Part shown: in pieces, positions 1-6,178 of the stretch | Layout: every line of letters starts with the position of its first letter | How positions within the stretch are numbered: position 1 is the first letter of the stretch | Assembly: GCA_023404955.1 (NCBI GenBank) | Contig: JAEXZY010000082.1 | Location: forward strand, 1 to 6,178 | Source: Actinomycetes bacterium | Lineage (GTDB): Bacteria > Actinomycetota > Actinomycetes > Mycobacteriales > Mycobacteriaceae | Reading direction: 5' to 3' | DNA length: 6,178 nt | The notes under the pieces: model-generated | What the model was told of the DNA's origin: nothing | The model's input: the letters and a program-made list of their open reading frames with translations, nothing else | The model's database searches: none | Translations under genes and position numbers: made by a program

Positions 1-127
1 ATTGGGGGTTGGAGGTGTTCGCGACGGCGTCTCGGGGGAAGTGGGACACGTTGCGGGGGTTGGGTTTCGATGATGATCACATCGGTGATTCGCGGTCGTT
101 GGAGTTCGAGGAGCGGTTCCTGGCGGC
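1..127 (+). repeat. Terminal direct repeat, copy 1 (identical to 6052-6178)
   Basis: These 127 bases match the last 127 bases of the window without a mismatch by direct reading. They encode the same ER segment in the same frame (WGLEVFATAS through EFEERFLA). The true repeat may extend further left than the window shows. Confidence 0.98.
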
Positions 128-297
128 GACGGGTGGTCGTGGGGTCGATGTGGTGTTGGATTCGTTGGCCGGGGAGTTCGTGGATGCGTCGTTGCGGTTG
201 TTGCCGCGGGGCGGGGTGTTCTTGGAGATGGGCAAGACCGACATTCGGGATGCCGATGTGGTGGGTGCGGGGCATCCGGGGGTGATGTATCGGGCTT
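1..297 (+). other. Codon-style patch, right part
   Basis: The same TTG-rich style fills the window start: 10 of 11 Leu codons up to about 225 are TTG. It stops near 297, at the codons for RAFDLFEPG, where CTC and CTG take over. Overlaid on the left part through the 127-base repeat, the patch is about 400 bases long and covers the nucleotide-binding half of the ER. Confidence 0.78.
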
Positions 298-3200
298 TCG
301 ACCTCTTCGAGCCGGGCCGTCCCCGCATGGGTGAATACCTCGTCGAGCTCTCCGCGATGTTCGACGCCGGTGTGCTGCAACCGCTTCCAGTCACCACGTT
401 CGACATCCGGCGCGCTCCTGCGGCGTTGCGCTACCTCAGCCAGGCCCGCCAGATCGGCAAGGTCGTGATGACGATGCCCGGCGCGTGGGCGGCGGGCACC
501 GTGCTGATCACCGGCGGCACCGGCATGGCCGGTGCGACGGTGGCGCGGCACGTGGTCGCGCACCACGGAGTGCGTGACCTGCTGCTGGTGTCCCGACGCG
601 GGACGACGGCACCGGGAGCCGGGCAGCTGGCCGCAGACCTGGAAGCGGCAGGCGCACGCGTGCGGGTGGTGGCCGCCGACGCCGCCGACCGAGAGCAGCT
701 CGCGGGCGTGCTGGCCGAGGTCGACGGACCGCTGACTGCGGTGATCCATGCCGGTGGTGTCCTCGACGACGCGGTGATCGGCTCCCTGACCCCCGAGCGC
801 GTCGACACCGTGCTGCGCGCCAAGGTCGACGCCGCATGGAACCTGCACGAACTGACGCGTGACGCCGGTGTCGCTGCATTCGTGCTGTTCTCGTCACTGG
901 CCGGTGTGGTGGGTTCACCCGGGCAGGGCAACTACGCCGCGGGCAACACGTTCCTCGACGCGCTGGCCGCGCACCGCCGTGCGTCCGGCCTGCCGGCCAT
1001 CTCCCTGGCCTGGGGGCTGTGGGACCAGGCCAGCGACATGACCGGACACCTCGAGGCCGCCGAACTACAGCGGCTGGGTCGCGACGGCGTCCTCGCGCTG
1101 ACCGCCGAGGACGCGATGGCGCTGTTCGACGCGGCGCTCACAGTCGACGAGGCGTTCCTGGCCCCGGCGCGGCTGGACCGCGCCGCGCTGCGGGCACGGT
1201 CCGCACAGGGTCTGCTCCCGCCGATGTTCGCCGAGCTCGCCAGCGTCCGCTCCCGCCGCCGCGTGGAGGATTCGGTGGCCGCGGCCACCTCGATGTCGGC
1301 GCTGGCGAAGCGTTTGACCGGGAAGTCGGAGGCCGAGCAGCAGGCCCTGGTGCTCGACGTGCTGCGCAGCCACATGGCCACAGTGCTCGGCACCACCGAG
1401 CCGGAGAAGATCGACGGCGCACTGGCTTTTGCCGACCACGGCTTCGACTCGCTGACCGCGGTCGAGCTGCGCAACCGGCTCAAGGCCGCAACGGGATTGG
1501 CGCTCTCACCCACGCTGATCTTCGACTACCCCACCCCGGATGCGCTGGCCGGCTACATCCGCACCGAGCTGGCCGGGGCCGTCCCGGCAGCGCCCGTCGT
1601 GGCGCCCACCGCGAGGGCCGTGGTCGACGAGCCCATCGCCGTCGTCGGGATGGCCTGCCGCTACCCCGGGGGCGTGGCCTCGCCGGAAGACCTGTGGCAG
1701 ATGGTCGCCGACGGGCGCGACGTACTCTCGGACTTCCCGGCCGACCGCGGCTGGGACATCGCCGAACTCTTCGACGCCGACCCCGACGCCCCTGGCAAGA
1801 CGTACTCGCGTACCGGCGGATTCCTCGACGACGCAGCCGATTTCGACGCCGGCTTCTTCGGCATCTCGCCCAGCGAGGCGCTGGCGATGGACCCGCAGCA
1901 GCGGTTGTTCCTCGAATTGTCCTGGGAGGCACTGGAACGCGGTGGCTTCGACCCGGCTGCCCTGCGCGGTAGCGCCACCGGCGTGTTCACCGGCATCATC
2001 GCCCAGGGCTACGGCGTCGTGGCGGGCGCGGCCGCCCAGGACACCGAAGGTTTCCGGCTTACCGGGCAGGCGGCCAGCGTCGCCTCCGGGCGCGTCGCCT
2101 ACGTGCTCGGCCTCGAGGGGCCGGCGGTCTCGGTCGACACCGCCTGCTCCTCGTCACTGACCGCCTTGCACATGGCCGTGCAGGCGCTGCGACTCGGTGA
2201 GTGCGATCTGGCGTTGGCCGGTGGTGTCACGGTCAACGCGACACCCGACATCTTCGTCGAGTTCAGCAGGCAGCGCGGGCTGTCGCCCGACGGGCGCTGC
2301 AAGGCGTTCGCCGGCGCGGCCGACGGCACCGGATTCGCCGACGGCGGTGGGGTTCTCGTCGTCGAACGGCTCTCCGACGCACAGCGACTCGGGCACCCGG
2401 TGCTCGCGGTGGTCGCCGGCTCGGCGGTCAACCAGGACGGCGCATCGAACGGGCTGACCGCACCCAACGGCCCCTCGCAGCAGCGCGTGGTACGCGCCGC
2501 GCTCGCCAACGCCGGGCTGGGATCGGCGGATGTCGACGTCATCGAGGGCCACGGCACCGGCACGACGCTGGGTGATCCCATCGAGGCGCAGGCGCTGCTG
2601 GCCACCTACGGGCAGGGCCGCCCGGCCGACTCACCGGTGTGGCTGGGTTCGATCAAGTCGAACATGGGCCACACGCAGGCCGCGGCCGGCGTGGCCGGGG
2701 TCATCAAGATGATCATGGCGATGCGTCACGAGACGATGCCGCCTACCCTGCACGTCGATGCCCCCAGTCCCCATGTCGAGTGGTCCTCGGGCGCGGTCGC
2801 GTTGCTCACCGAGGCGCGGCCCTGGCCCGCCGATCACGTGCGTCGCGCCGGTGTGTCGTCGTTCGGTATCAGCGGCACCAACGCCCACATCATCGTCGAG
2901 TCGGCACCCGACGCCACCAAGAACCCAGCAGACCGAGCTGAGCACCCGCCCGAGGCGTCTCCGCCTCCGGTCGTGCCGTGGGTCCTCTCCGCGAAAACCC
3001 CTGAGGCACTGACCTGCCAGGCCACCCGGCTGGCTGACTTCCTGCGCGCCCATCCCGACGCCGATCCGCTCGACGTGGGCTGGACCCTCGGCGGCCGCAC
3101 CGCGTTCGGGCAGCGGGCCGTCGTCGTCGGTGCCGATCGTGAGGAGCTGCTCACCGGCCTCGACCGCCTCGACGCGTCCGCCTGTGGTTCCGTGCGGCCG

Positions 3201-6178
3201 GCGGCCAAGACGGCGTTCGTGTTTCCCGGTCAGGGTGCCCAGGTGCTGGGCATGGGGCGAGAGCTGCATGCGGCGTATCCGGTGTTCGCCGCGGCACTCG
3301 ACGCCGTGATCGTCGAGCTCGATCGCCACCTGCTGCGGCCGCTGCGCGAGGTCATGTGGGGCGCCAACGAGGAGCTGCAGGAGAGCACCGAGTACGCGCA
3401 GCCCGCGCTCTTCGCCGTCGAGGTGGCCCTGTTCCGGCTCCTGGAGAGCTGGGGGATGACACCCGATGCGGTGCTGGGGCACTCGGTCGGGGAGATCTCG
3501 GCGGCGCACGTCGCCGGTGTGCTCTCACTGGAGAACGCCGCGGTCCTGGTGGTGGCACGGGGACGGCTCATGCAGCGGCTGCCCGCGGGCGGCGCAATGG
3601 TGGCGGTCGCCGGCAGCGAGGCCGAGATCCGGGCTGTTCTGCCCGATGGCGTGGACATCGCCGCGGTGAACGGTCCGGACTCGGTGGTGCTGTCCGGTCC
3701 GGAGGACGCGGTGACGGCGCTCGCGGAGAGTCTGCGATCCGACGGCCGGCGGGTGCACAGGCTGGCCGTGTCGCACGCTTTCCACTCGGCGCTGATGGAG
3801 CCGATGTTGCCCGAGTTCGCCACTGTCGCACAGGGGATACCGGTAGCGGCGCCGAACATCGACATCGTCTCCAATCTGACCGGAACGCTGGCCGAGGACG
3901 ACTTCGGCACAAGCGCGTACTGGCAACGACACGTCCGCCAACCCGTGCGGTTCGCTGACAGCGTGCGATCACTCGCCGAGTCCGGCGTCGTCCGCTTCCT
4001 GGAGTTGGGGCCCGCCAGCGGGCTCACCGCGTCGATCGTCGCGACGCTCGCCGACAGTGAGCCCGTCACGGCGTCGGTGCTGCGCAAGGACCGTGCTGAA
4101 GCGAGATCGTTGATGCAGGCGCTGGCCGAGGTGTTCGTCTCCGGTGCCTCCGTCGACTGGCGCTCGGTCTGCGACGGAGGCCGGTTGACCGAGCTGCCGA
4201 CCTATGCGTTCCAGCGTCGCCGGTTCTGGCTGTCCGGCAGCGGAAGTGCTTCTGACGCCGTGGGTTTGGGCCAGACGCGAGCTGACCACGCACTGCTGGG
4301 CGCCGTGGTCGAGCTGCCCGACAGCGGTGGCGTGGTACTGACCGGCCGGCTGGCGGTGTCCACTCACCCGTGGCTCGCCGACCACGCCGTCGGGGGCACG
4401 GTGCTGTTCCCCGGCGCGGGCTTCGTCGAACTCGCGATCCGCGCCGGCGACGAGGTGGGGTGCACCGTCGTCGACGAGCTCACGCTGCACGCGCCATTGA
4501 TGCTGCCGCCCGTGGGAGCTTCGGTGCGGGTGGTGGTCGGCAGCGATACCGGTAGCGACACCGACGGCGTGCGTGAGGTGTCGGTGTACTCCCATGACGG
4601 CGTCGACGGTGCCGAGTGGATGCTGCATGCCGAGGGCATGCTGAGCACGGCGTCCGTCGAACCTGCCGTCGAGCTGTCGGCCTGGCCGCCACCGGCGGCG
4701 ACGAGCGTCGATGTCGCGCAGGCATATCCGGACCTCGCCGAGCGTGGATACCAGTACGGACCGGCGTTTCACGGGCTGCAGGCGATGTGGCGTCGGGGTG
4801 AGGAGATCTTCGCCGAAGTCGCACTGCCGAACGACCTGTCCGCCACCGGTTTCGGTGTTCACCCCGTACTGCTGGACAGTGCACTGCACGCCGTGCTGGT
4901 GGCCGCTGATCGTGACGAGCTGGCGCTGCCCTTCTCGTGGCAGAAGGTCAAGCTGTTCGCCTCGGGTGCCGCCGCGCTACGCGTCCGTATCGCGCCGAGC
5001 GGCCCGAACGCCGTGTCGATCGATCTCGCGGACGGCCTCGGTCTGCCGGTGCTGTCGGTGCAATCGATGGTGGCGCGGCCCGTCACCGCGGAGCAATTGG
5101 CCGCCGCGGTCGGCGGCAGTCGTGGCGGCGAGCTGTTCGAGGTCGTGTGGTCGCCCGTGCCCGACGGCGGGCAACCCGCGCCCGACACGGATGTCGTGTG
5201 GTACGACGCATCATCGGGCGCAACGGATGTGGAGTTCTCCCCGATCGCCACCCACCGCGCCCTCGAGCGGCTCAAGAGCTTCTTGACCGACCCGTCGACG
5301 GCGGTACTGATCGTGCACACCCGCGGCGCGGTGGCACTCCCGGGGGAGAACATCGCCGACCTGTCCGGCGCCGCGGTGTGGGGTCTGGTGCGCGCCGCAC
5401 AGACCGAACATCCGGGACGCATCGTGCTCGTGGACAGTGACATCGACAGTGACGGTGAAAGCCTGGACGCGGCAACGATTCTGGCTGCGGGGGAACCGCA
5501 GGTGGTGCTCCGTGACGGTGTGCTGCACCGGGCCAGGGTGCTGCCGACACGAGCAGCCGTGCTGACCGCGCCCGCGGACGGGCCATGGCGGCTGGGCGTC
5601 TCGGAGGCCGGGACGTTCGAGAACCTGGTGCTCGAACCCTCTCTGGCGGAACCGCTTGCGGCCGGGCAGGTTCGGGTGGCCGTCCGCGCCGTCGCAGCGA
5701 ACTTCCGCGACGTCATGATGACGCTCGGGGTGTACCCGGGCGACGGTGCGATCGGTATCGAGGCGTCCGGCGTCGTCACCGAGATCGGTTCCGGCGTCAC
5801 CGAAGTGGCCGTCGGTGACCGGGTGATGGGCCTGTTCCCCGAGGGCACCGCCACGCTCGCGGTCACGGATGCGCGGCTGCTGCTGCCCATGCCGGAGGGC
5901 TGGGGCTACCCGCAGGCCGCCGGCTTCCCGGTGGGCTTCGCGACCGCGTTCTACGGGTTGCGGGAGTTGGCGCAGGTGCGGCCGGGTCAGTCGGTGTTGA
6001 TTCATGCGGCGACCGGTGGGGTGGGGTTGGCTGCGGTGCAGTTGGCTCGGTATTGGGGGTTGGAGGTGTTCGCGACGGCGTCTCGGGGGAAGTGGGACAC
6101 GTTGCGGGGGTTGGGTTTCGATGATGATCACATCGGTGATTCGCGGTCGTTGGAGTTCGAGGAGCGGTTCCTGGCGGC
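1..6178 (+). CDS. pks12: Multimodular, fully reducing type I polyketide synthase, Pks12-like (internal fragment, both ends open)
   Basis: This is one uninterrupted frame of 2,058 complete codons, with neither start nor stop in the window. Residue numbers used here are codon start divided by 3. The domain order is ER (C-terminal half), KR, ACP, KS, AT, DH, structural KR subdomain, ER (N-terminal part). The ACP is joined to the next KS by only about 20 residues without a break, so this is a module boundary inside one protein, not a docking interface. The protein would be cytosolic and extend an ACP-bound acyl chain by two carbons per module with full reduction. In Mycobacterium, Pks12 carries two such modules and makes mycoketide for mannosyl-phosphomycoketide antigens. 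The 2,017-codon module period and recognisable ER, KR and KS sequence fit it. The PKS family is certain; the pks12 name is inference from remembered sequence, and other mycobacterial PKSs are alternatives. Confidence 0.65.
498..1178 (+). other. Ketoreductase catalytic domain (B-type, apparently active)
   Basis: This short-chain-dehydrogenase fold reduces the beta-keto group of the ACP-bound chain with NADPH. The dinucleotide motif GGTGMAG is at 513-533. The catalytic set is complete: Lys274 (822-824), Ser298 (894-896), Tyr311 (933-935) and Asn315 (945-947), with the usual 13-residue Ser-Tyr spacing. The LDD motif at 762-770 marks a B-type ketoreductase, predicted to give a D-configured (3R) hydroxyl, the usual substrate for the partner dehydratase. 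Its structural subdomain must lie upstream of the window, before the ER, as is normal in ER-containing modules. A linker from 1179 to 1346, rich in Arg, Ala and Ser, leads to the ACP. Confidence 0.95.
1347..1571 (+). other. Acyl carrier protein domain
   Basis: This carrier domain holds the growing chain on a phosphopantetheine arm. The attachment site is Ser483 (1449-1451) in HGFDSLTAVELRNRL, a canonical GxDSL motif. It is followed by the typical helix-loop sequence LSPTLIFDYPTPDALAGYI. It closes the upstream module. The downstream linker (1572-1628) is short and rich in Ala, Pro and Val, and runs straight into the next ketosynthase without any stop or start. The two modules are therefore covalently joined. 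Confidence 0.96.
1629..2909 (+). other. Ketosynthase domain of the downstream module
   Basis: This thiolase-fold condensing domain accepts the acyl chain from the preceding ACP and joins it to the extender unit by decarboxylative Claisen condensation. It begins at EPIAVVGMACRYPGG. The nucleophile is Cys715 (2145-2147) in VDTACSSSL. The two catalytic histidines are His850 (2550-2552) in EGHGTGTTLGDPIEAQ and His890 (2670-2672) in SNMGHTQAAAG. Spacings of 135 and 40 residues are normal for the family. The domain closes with SSFGISGTNAHIIVE. Gly replaces the more usual Ala before the first His (EGHGTGT rather than EAHGTGT), which I regard as a tolerated family variation. The active-site Cys, not Gln, shows a normal extending KS rather than a loading-type KSQ. 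Confidence 0.97.
2910..3206 (+). other. KS-AT linker domain
   Basis: This segment joins the ketosynthase to the acyltransferase and packs against both in type I synthases. It opens with a low-complexity Pro/Glu/Ala stretch (about 2904-2966), followed by the recognisable VPWVLSAKTPEAL start of the linker fold (2967-3005) and the segment AFGQRAVVVGADREEL near 3105-3152. It has no catalytic residues of its own. Confidence 0.85.
3207..4232 (+). other. Acyltransferase domain, predicted malonyl-CoA specific, with post-AT linker
   Basis: This domain selects the extender unit from its CoA ester and loads it on the module's ACP. It opens with TAFVFPGQGAQ (3210-3242). The YAQPA motif is at 3393-3407. 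The nucleophile is Ser1161 (3483-3485) in GHSVGE. The carboxylate-binding Arg1186 (3558-3560) sits 25 residues later, the same spacing as in FabD. The catalytic His1261 (3783-3785) ends the specificity motif HAFH (3774-3785). HAFH together with Val after the serine are the standard malonyl-CoA signatures; methylmalonyl-specific domains usually carry YASH and GHSQGE. The post-AT linker closes with LPTYAFQRRRFWL at 4194-4232. The specificity call is a motif-based prediction. Confidence 0.93.
4284..5099 (+). other. Dehydratase domain (apparently active)
   Basis: This double-hotdog domain removes water from the beta-hydroxyacyl chain to give the trans-enoyl intermediate. The catalytic His1461 (4383-4385) lies in the HxxxGxxxxP motif, read as HAVGGTVLFP. 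The catalytic Asp1625 (4875-4877) lies in HPVLLDSALHA. The conserved YGPAFHGL motif sits between them. All key residues are present and the His-Asp distance of 164 residues is ordinary. A short acidic/Ser/Thr insertion-like stretch (GSDTGSDTDG, 4539-4568) falls between the two catalytic segments. Confidence 0.95.
5127..5579 (+). other. Structural (non-catalytic) ketoreductase subdomain of the downstream module
   Basis: In fully reducing modules the KR is split: a truncated Rossmann fold without cofactor site precedes the ER, and the catalytic half follows it. This segment starts with the characteristic ELFEVVWSPVP (5130-5162). It has a degenerate fold core with AAVWGLVRAAQTEHPGRIVLVD and ends at VLRDGVLHRARVLPTR. 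It has no glycine-rich nucleotide motif and no catalytic triad, as expected. An acidic near-repeat, DSDIDSDGE (5433-5459), lies in a loop after the strand IVLVD. Confidence 0.88.
5953..6178 (+). other. Codon-style patch, left part
   Basis: From about 5953 (FYGLRELAQ onward) 9 of 10 Leu codons are TTG. All 10 Gly codons are GGG or GGT with no GGC, and Val is always GTG. Directly upstream, Leu is CTG/CTC, Gly is often GGC and Val is often GTC. The protein sequence continues normally, so only synonymous choice changes. This suggests a segment of different ancestry or one spread by gene conversion. Confidence 0.8.
6052..6178 (+). repeat. Terminal direct repeat, copy 2 (identical to 1-127)
   Basis: This is identical to the window start at an offset of 6,051 bases, which is 2,017 codons, so the reading frame is the same in both copies. 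It lies in the Rossmann half of the second ER. It ends exactly at the window end, so its real length cannot be seen. Confidence 0.98.

Larger units (their letters stand above)
1..479 (+). other. Enoylreductase domain of the upstream module, C-terminal half
   Basis: Residues 1-159 continue an MDR-family enoylreductase that begins outside the window. This domain reduces the enoyl-ACP double bond with NADPH. Visible elements are the end of the Rossmann nucleotide-binding fold (GGRGVDVVLDSLAGE, near residues 46-60) and the conserved GKTDIRD motif at 231-251, whose Lys has been proposed as a proton donor in modular ERs. The closing substrate-fold segment follows, with LFEPGRP and the end motif IGKVVMTMP at 453-479. 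Codon use changes abruptly near 297: TTG is the main Leu codon before it and CTG/CTC after it. The missing N-terminal half should resemble 5586-6051. Confidence 0.93.
5586..6178 (+). other. Enoylreductase domain of the downstream module, N-terminal part
   Basis: This is the start of an MDR-type enoylreductase that runs off the end of the window. The substrate-fold half includes AANFRDVMMTLGVYPG. Tyr1911 (5733-5735) is the position correlated with 2S stereochemistry of alpha-methyl branches, although this module's AT is predicted to add none. The NADPH site is HAATGGVGLAAVQLA (6003-6047), a canonical GGVGxxAxQ Rossmann motif. From about 5953 the codon style changes sharply to TTG, GGG/GGT and GTG. 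From 6052 to the end it is base-for-base identical with the first 127 bases of the window. Confidence 0.94.

Noticed and set aside
1572..1628. Possible protein boundary between ACP and KS
   Set aside because: No stop, ribosome binding site or start codon is present, and the frame continues through a short linker, so the modules are fused.
1019..1972. A + strand open frame of 317 codons in another phase
   Set aside because: It overlaps the KR end, ACP and KS start in the wrong frame. Its translation is Arg/Gly/Pro-rich and meaningless, while the true frame gives the ACP GFDSL motif.
2544..2675. Variant KS motifs EGHGTGT and SNMGH as signs of an inactive ketosynthase
   Set aside because: The catalytic Cys and both His residues are present at normal spacing. 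The changes are at neighbouring positions and look like ordinary family variation.
2631..4087. Antisense open frames opposite the KS and AT domains (2631-3509 and 3230-4087)
   Set aside because: They are shadows of high-GC coding sequence on the other strand. The + strand frame has intact catalytic motifs throughout, and these show no family signature.
3969..4889. Antisense open frame of 306 codons opposite the AT end and the DH
   Set aside because: It has low-complexity composition and no motif, and overlaps fully with the confident + strand DH.
4859..5890. Long antisense open frame of 343 codons
   Set aside because: It lies opposite strongly supported DH and ER coding sequence. Its translation is rich in Ser, Ala, Thr and Arg with no recognisable domain, as expected for a shadow frame in high-GC DNA.
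1..6178. Small circular plasmid or phage genome suggested by the identical ends
   Set aside because: The whole sequence is PKS coding DNA with no replication, mobilisation or structural gene. A module repeat collapsed in assembly explains the circularity better.

Overview
The whole window is the inside of one very large coding sequence on the + strand. It is open in a single frame (codons begin at positions 3, 6, 9 and so on) from the first base to the last, with no start codon of its own, no stop and no intergenic DNA. It encodes one module's length of a modular type I polyketide synthase (PKS). In order, it holds the C-terminal half of an enoylreductase (ER), a ketoreductase (KR) and an acyl carrier protein (ACP). 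After a short linker come a ketosynthase (KS), an acyltransferase (AT), a dehydratase (DH), the structural half of the next KR and the N-terminal part of the next ER. Catalytic residues are visible in every domain whose active site lies in the window, so both modules look like working, fully reducing KS-AT-DH-ER-KR-ACP modules.

High GC, codon choice and sequence style point to an actinobacterium, most likely a Mycobacterium or Mycolicibacterium. The best family match from memory is Pks12, the mycobacterial bimodular enzyme of about 4,150 residues that builds the mycoketide chain of mannosyl-phosphomycoketide lipids. The assignment rests on two fully reducing modules in one polypeptide, a module period of 2,017 codons and recognisable sequence. 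Another mycobacterial multimodular PKS remains possible. The AT has malonyl-CoA signatures (GHSVGE and HAFH), so this module should add an unbranched, fully reduced two-carbon unit.

The most notable feature is not a gene. Bases 1-127 and 6052-6178 are identical, and the offset is exactly 6,051 bases (2,017 codons), so the frame is preserved across the repeat. An exact 127-base overlap at the two ends is what a de Bruijn assembler run at k=127 leaves on a circular contig. The simplest reading is that two PKS modules share an identical stretch in their ER domains and the assembly graph closed into a loop one module long. The shared stretch lies in a patch of about 400 bases with sharply different codon use (TTG, GGG/GGT and GTG in place of CTG, GGC and GTC). 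It covers the cofactor-binding half of the ER. This suggests gene conversion or a transferred cassette homogenising the modules. I saw no RNA genes, insertion sequences, CRISPR arrays, promoters or terminators.
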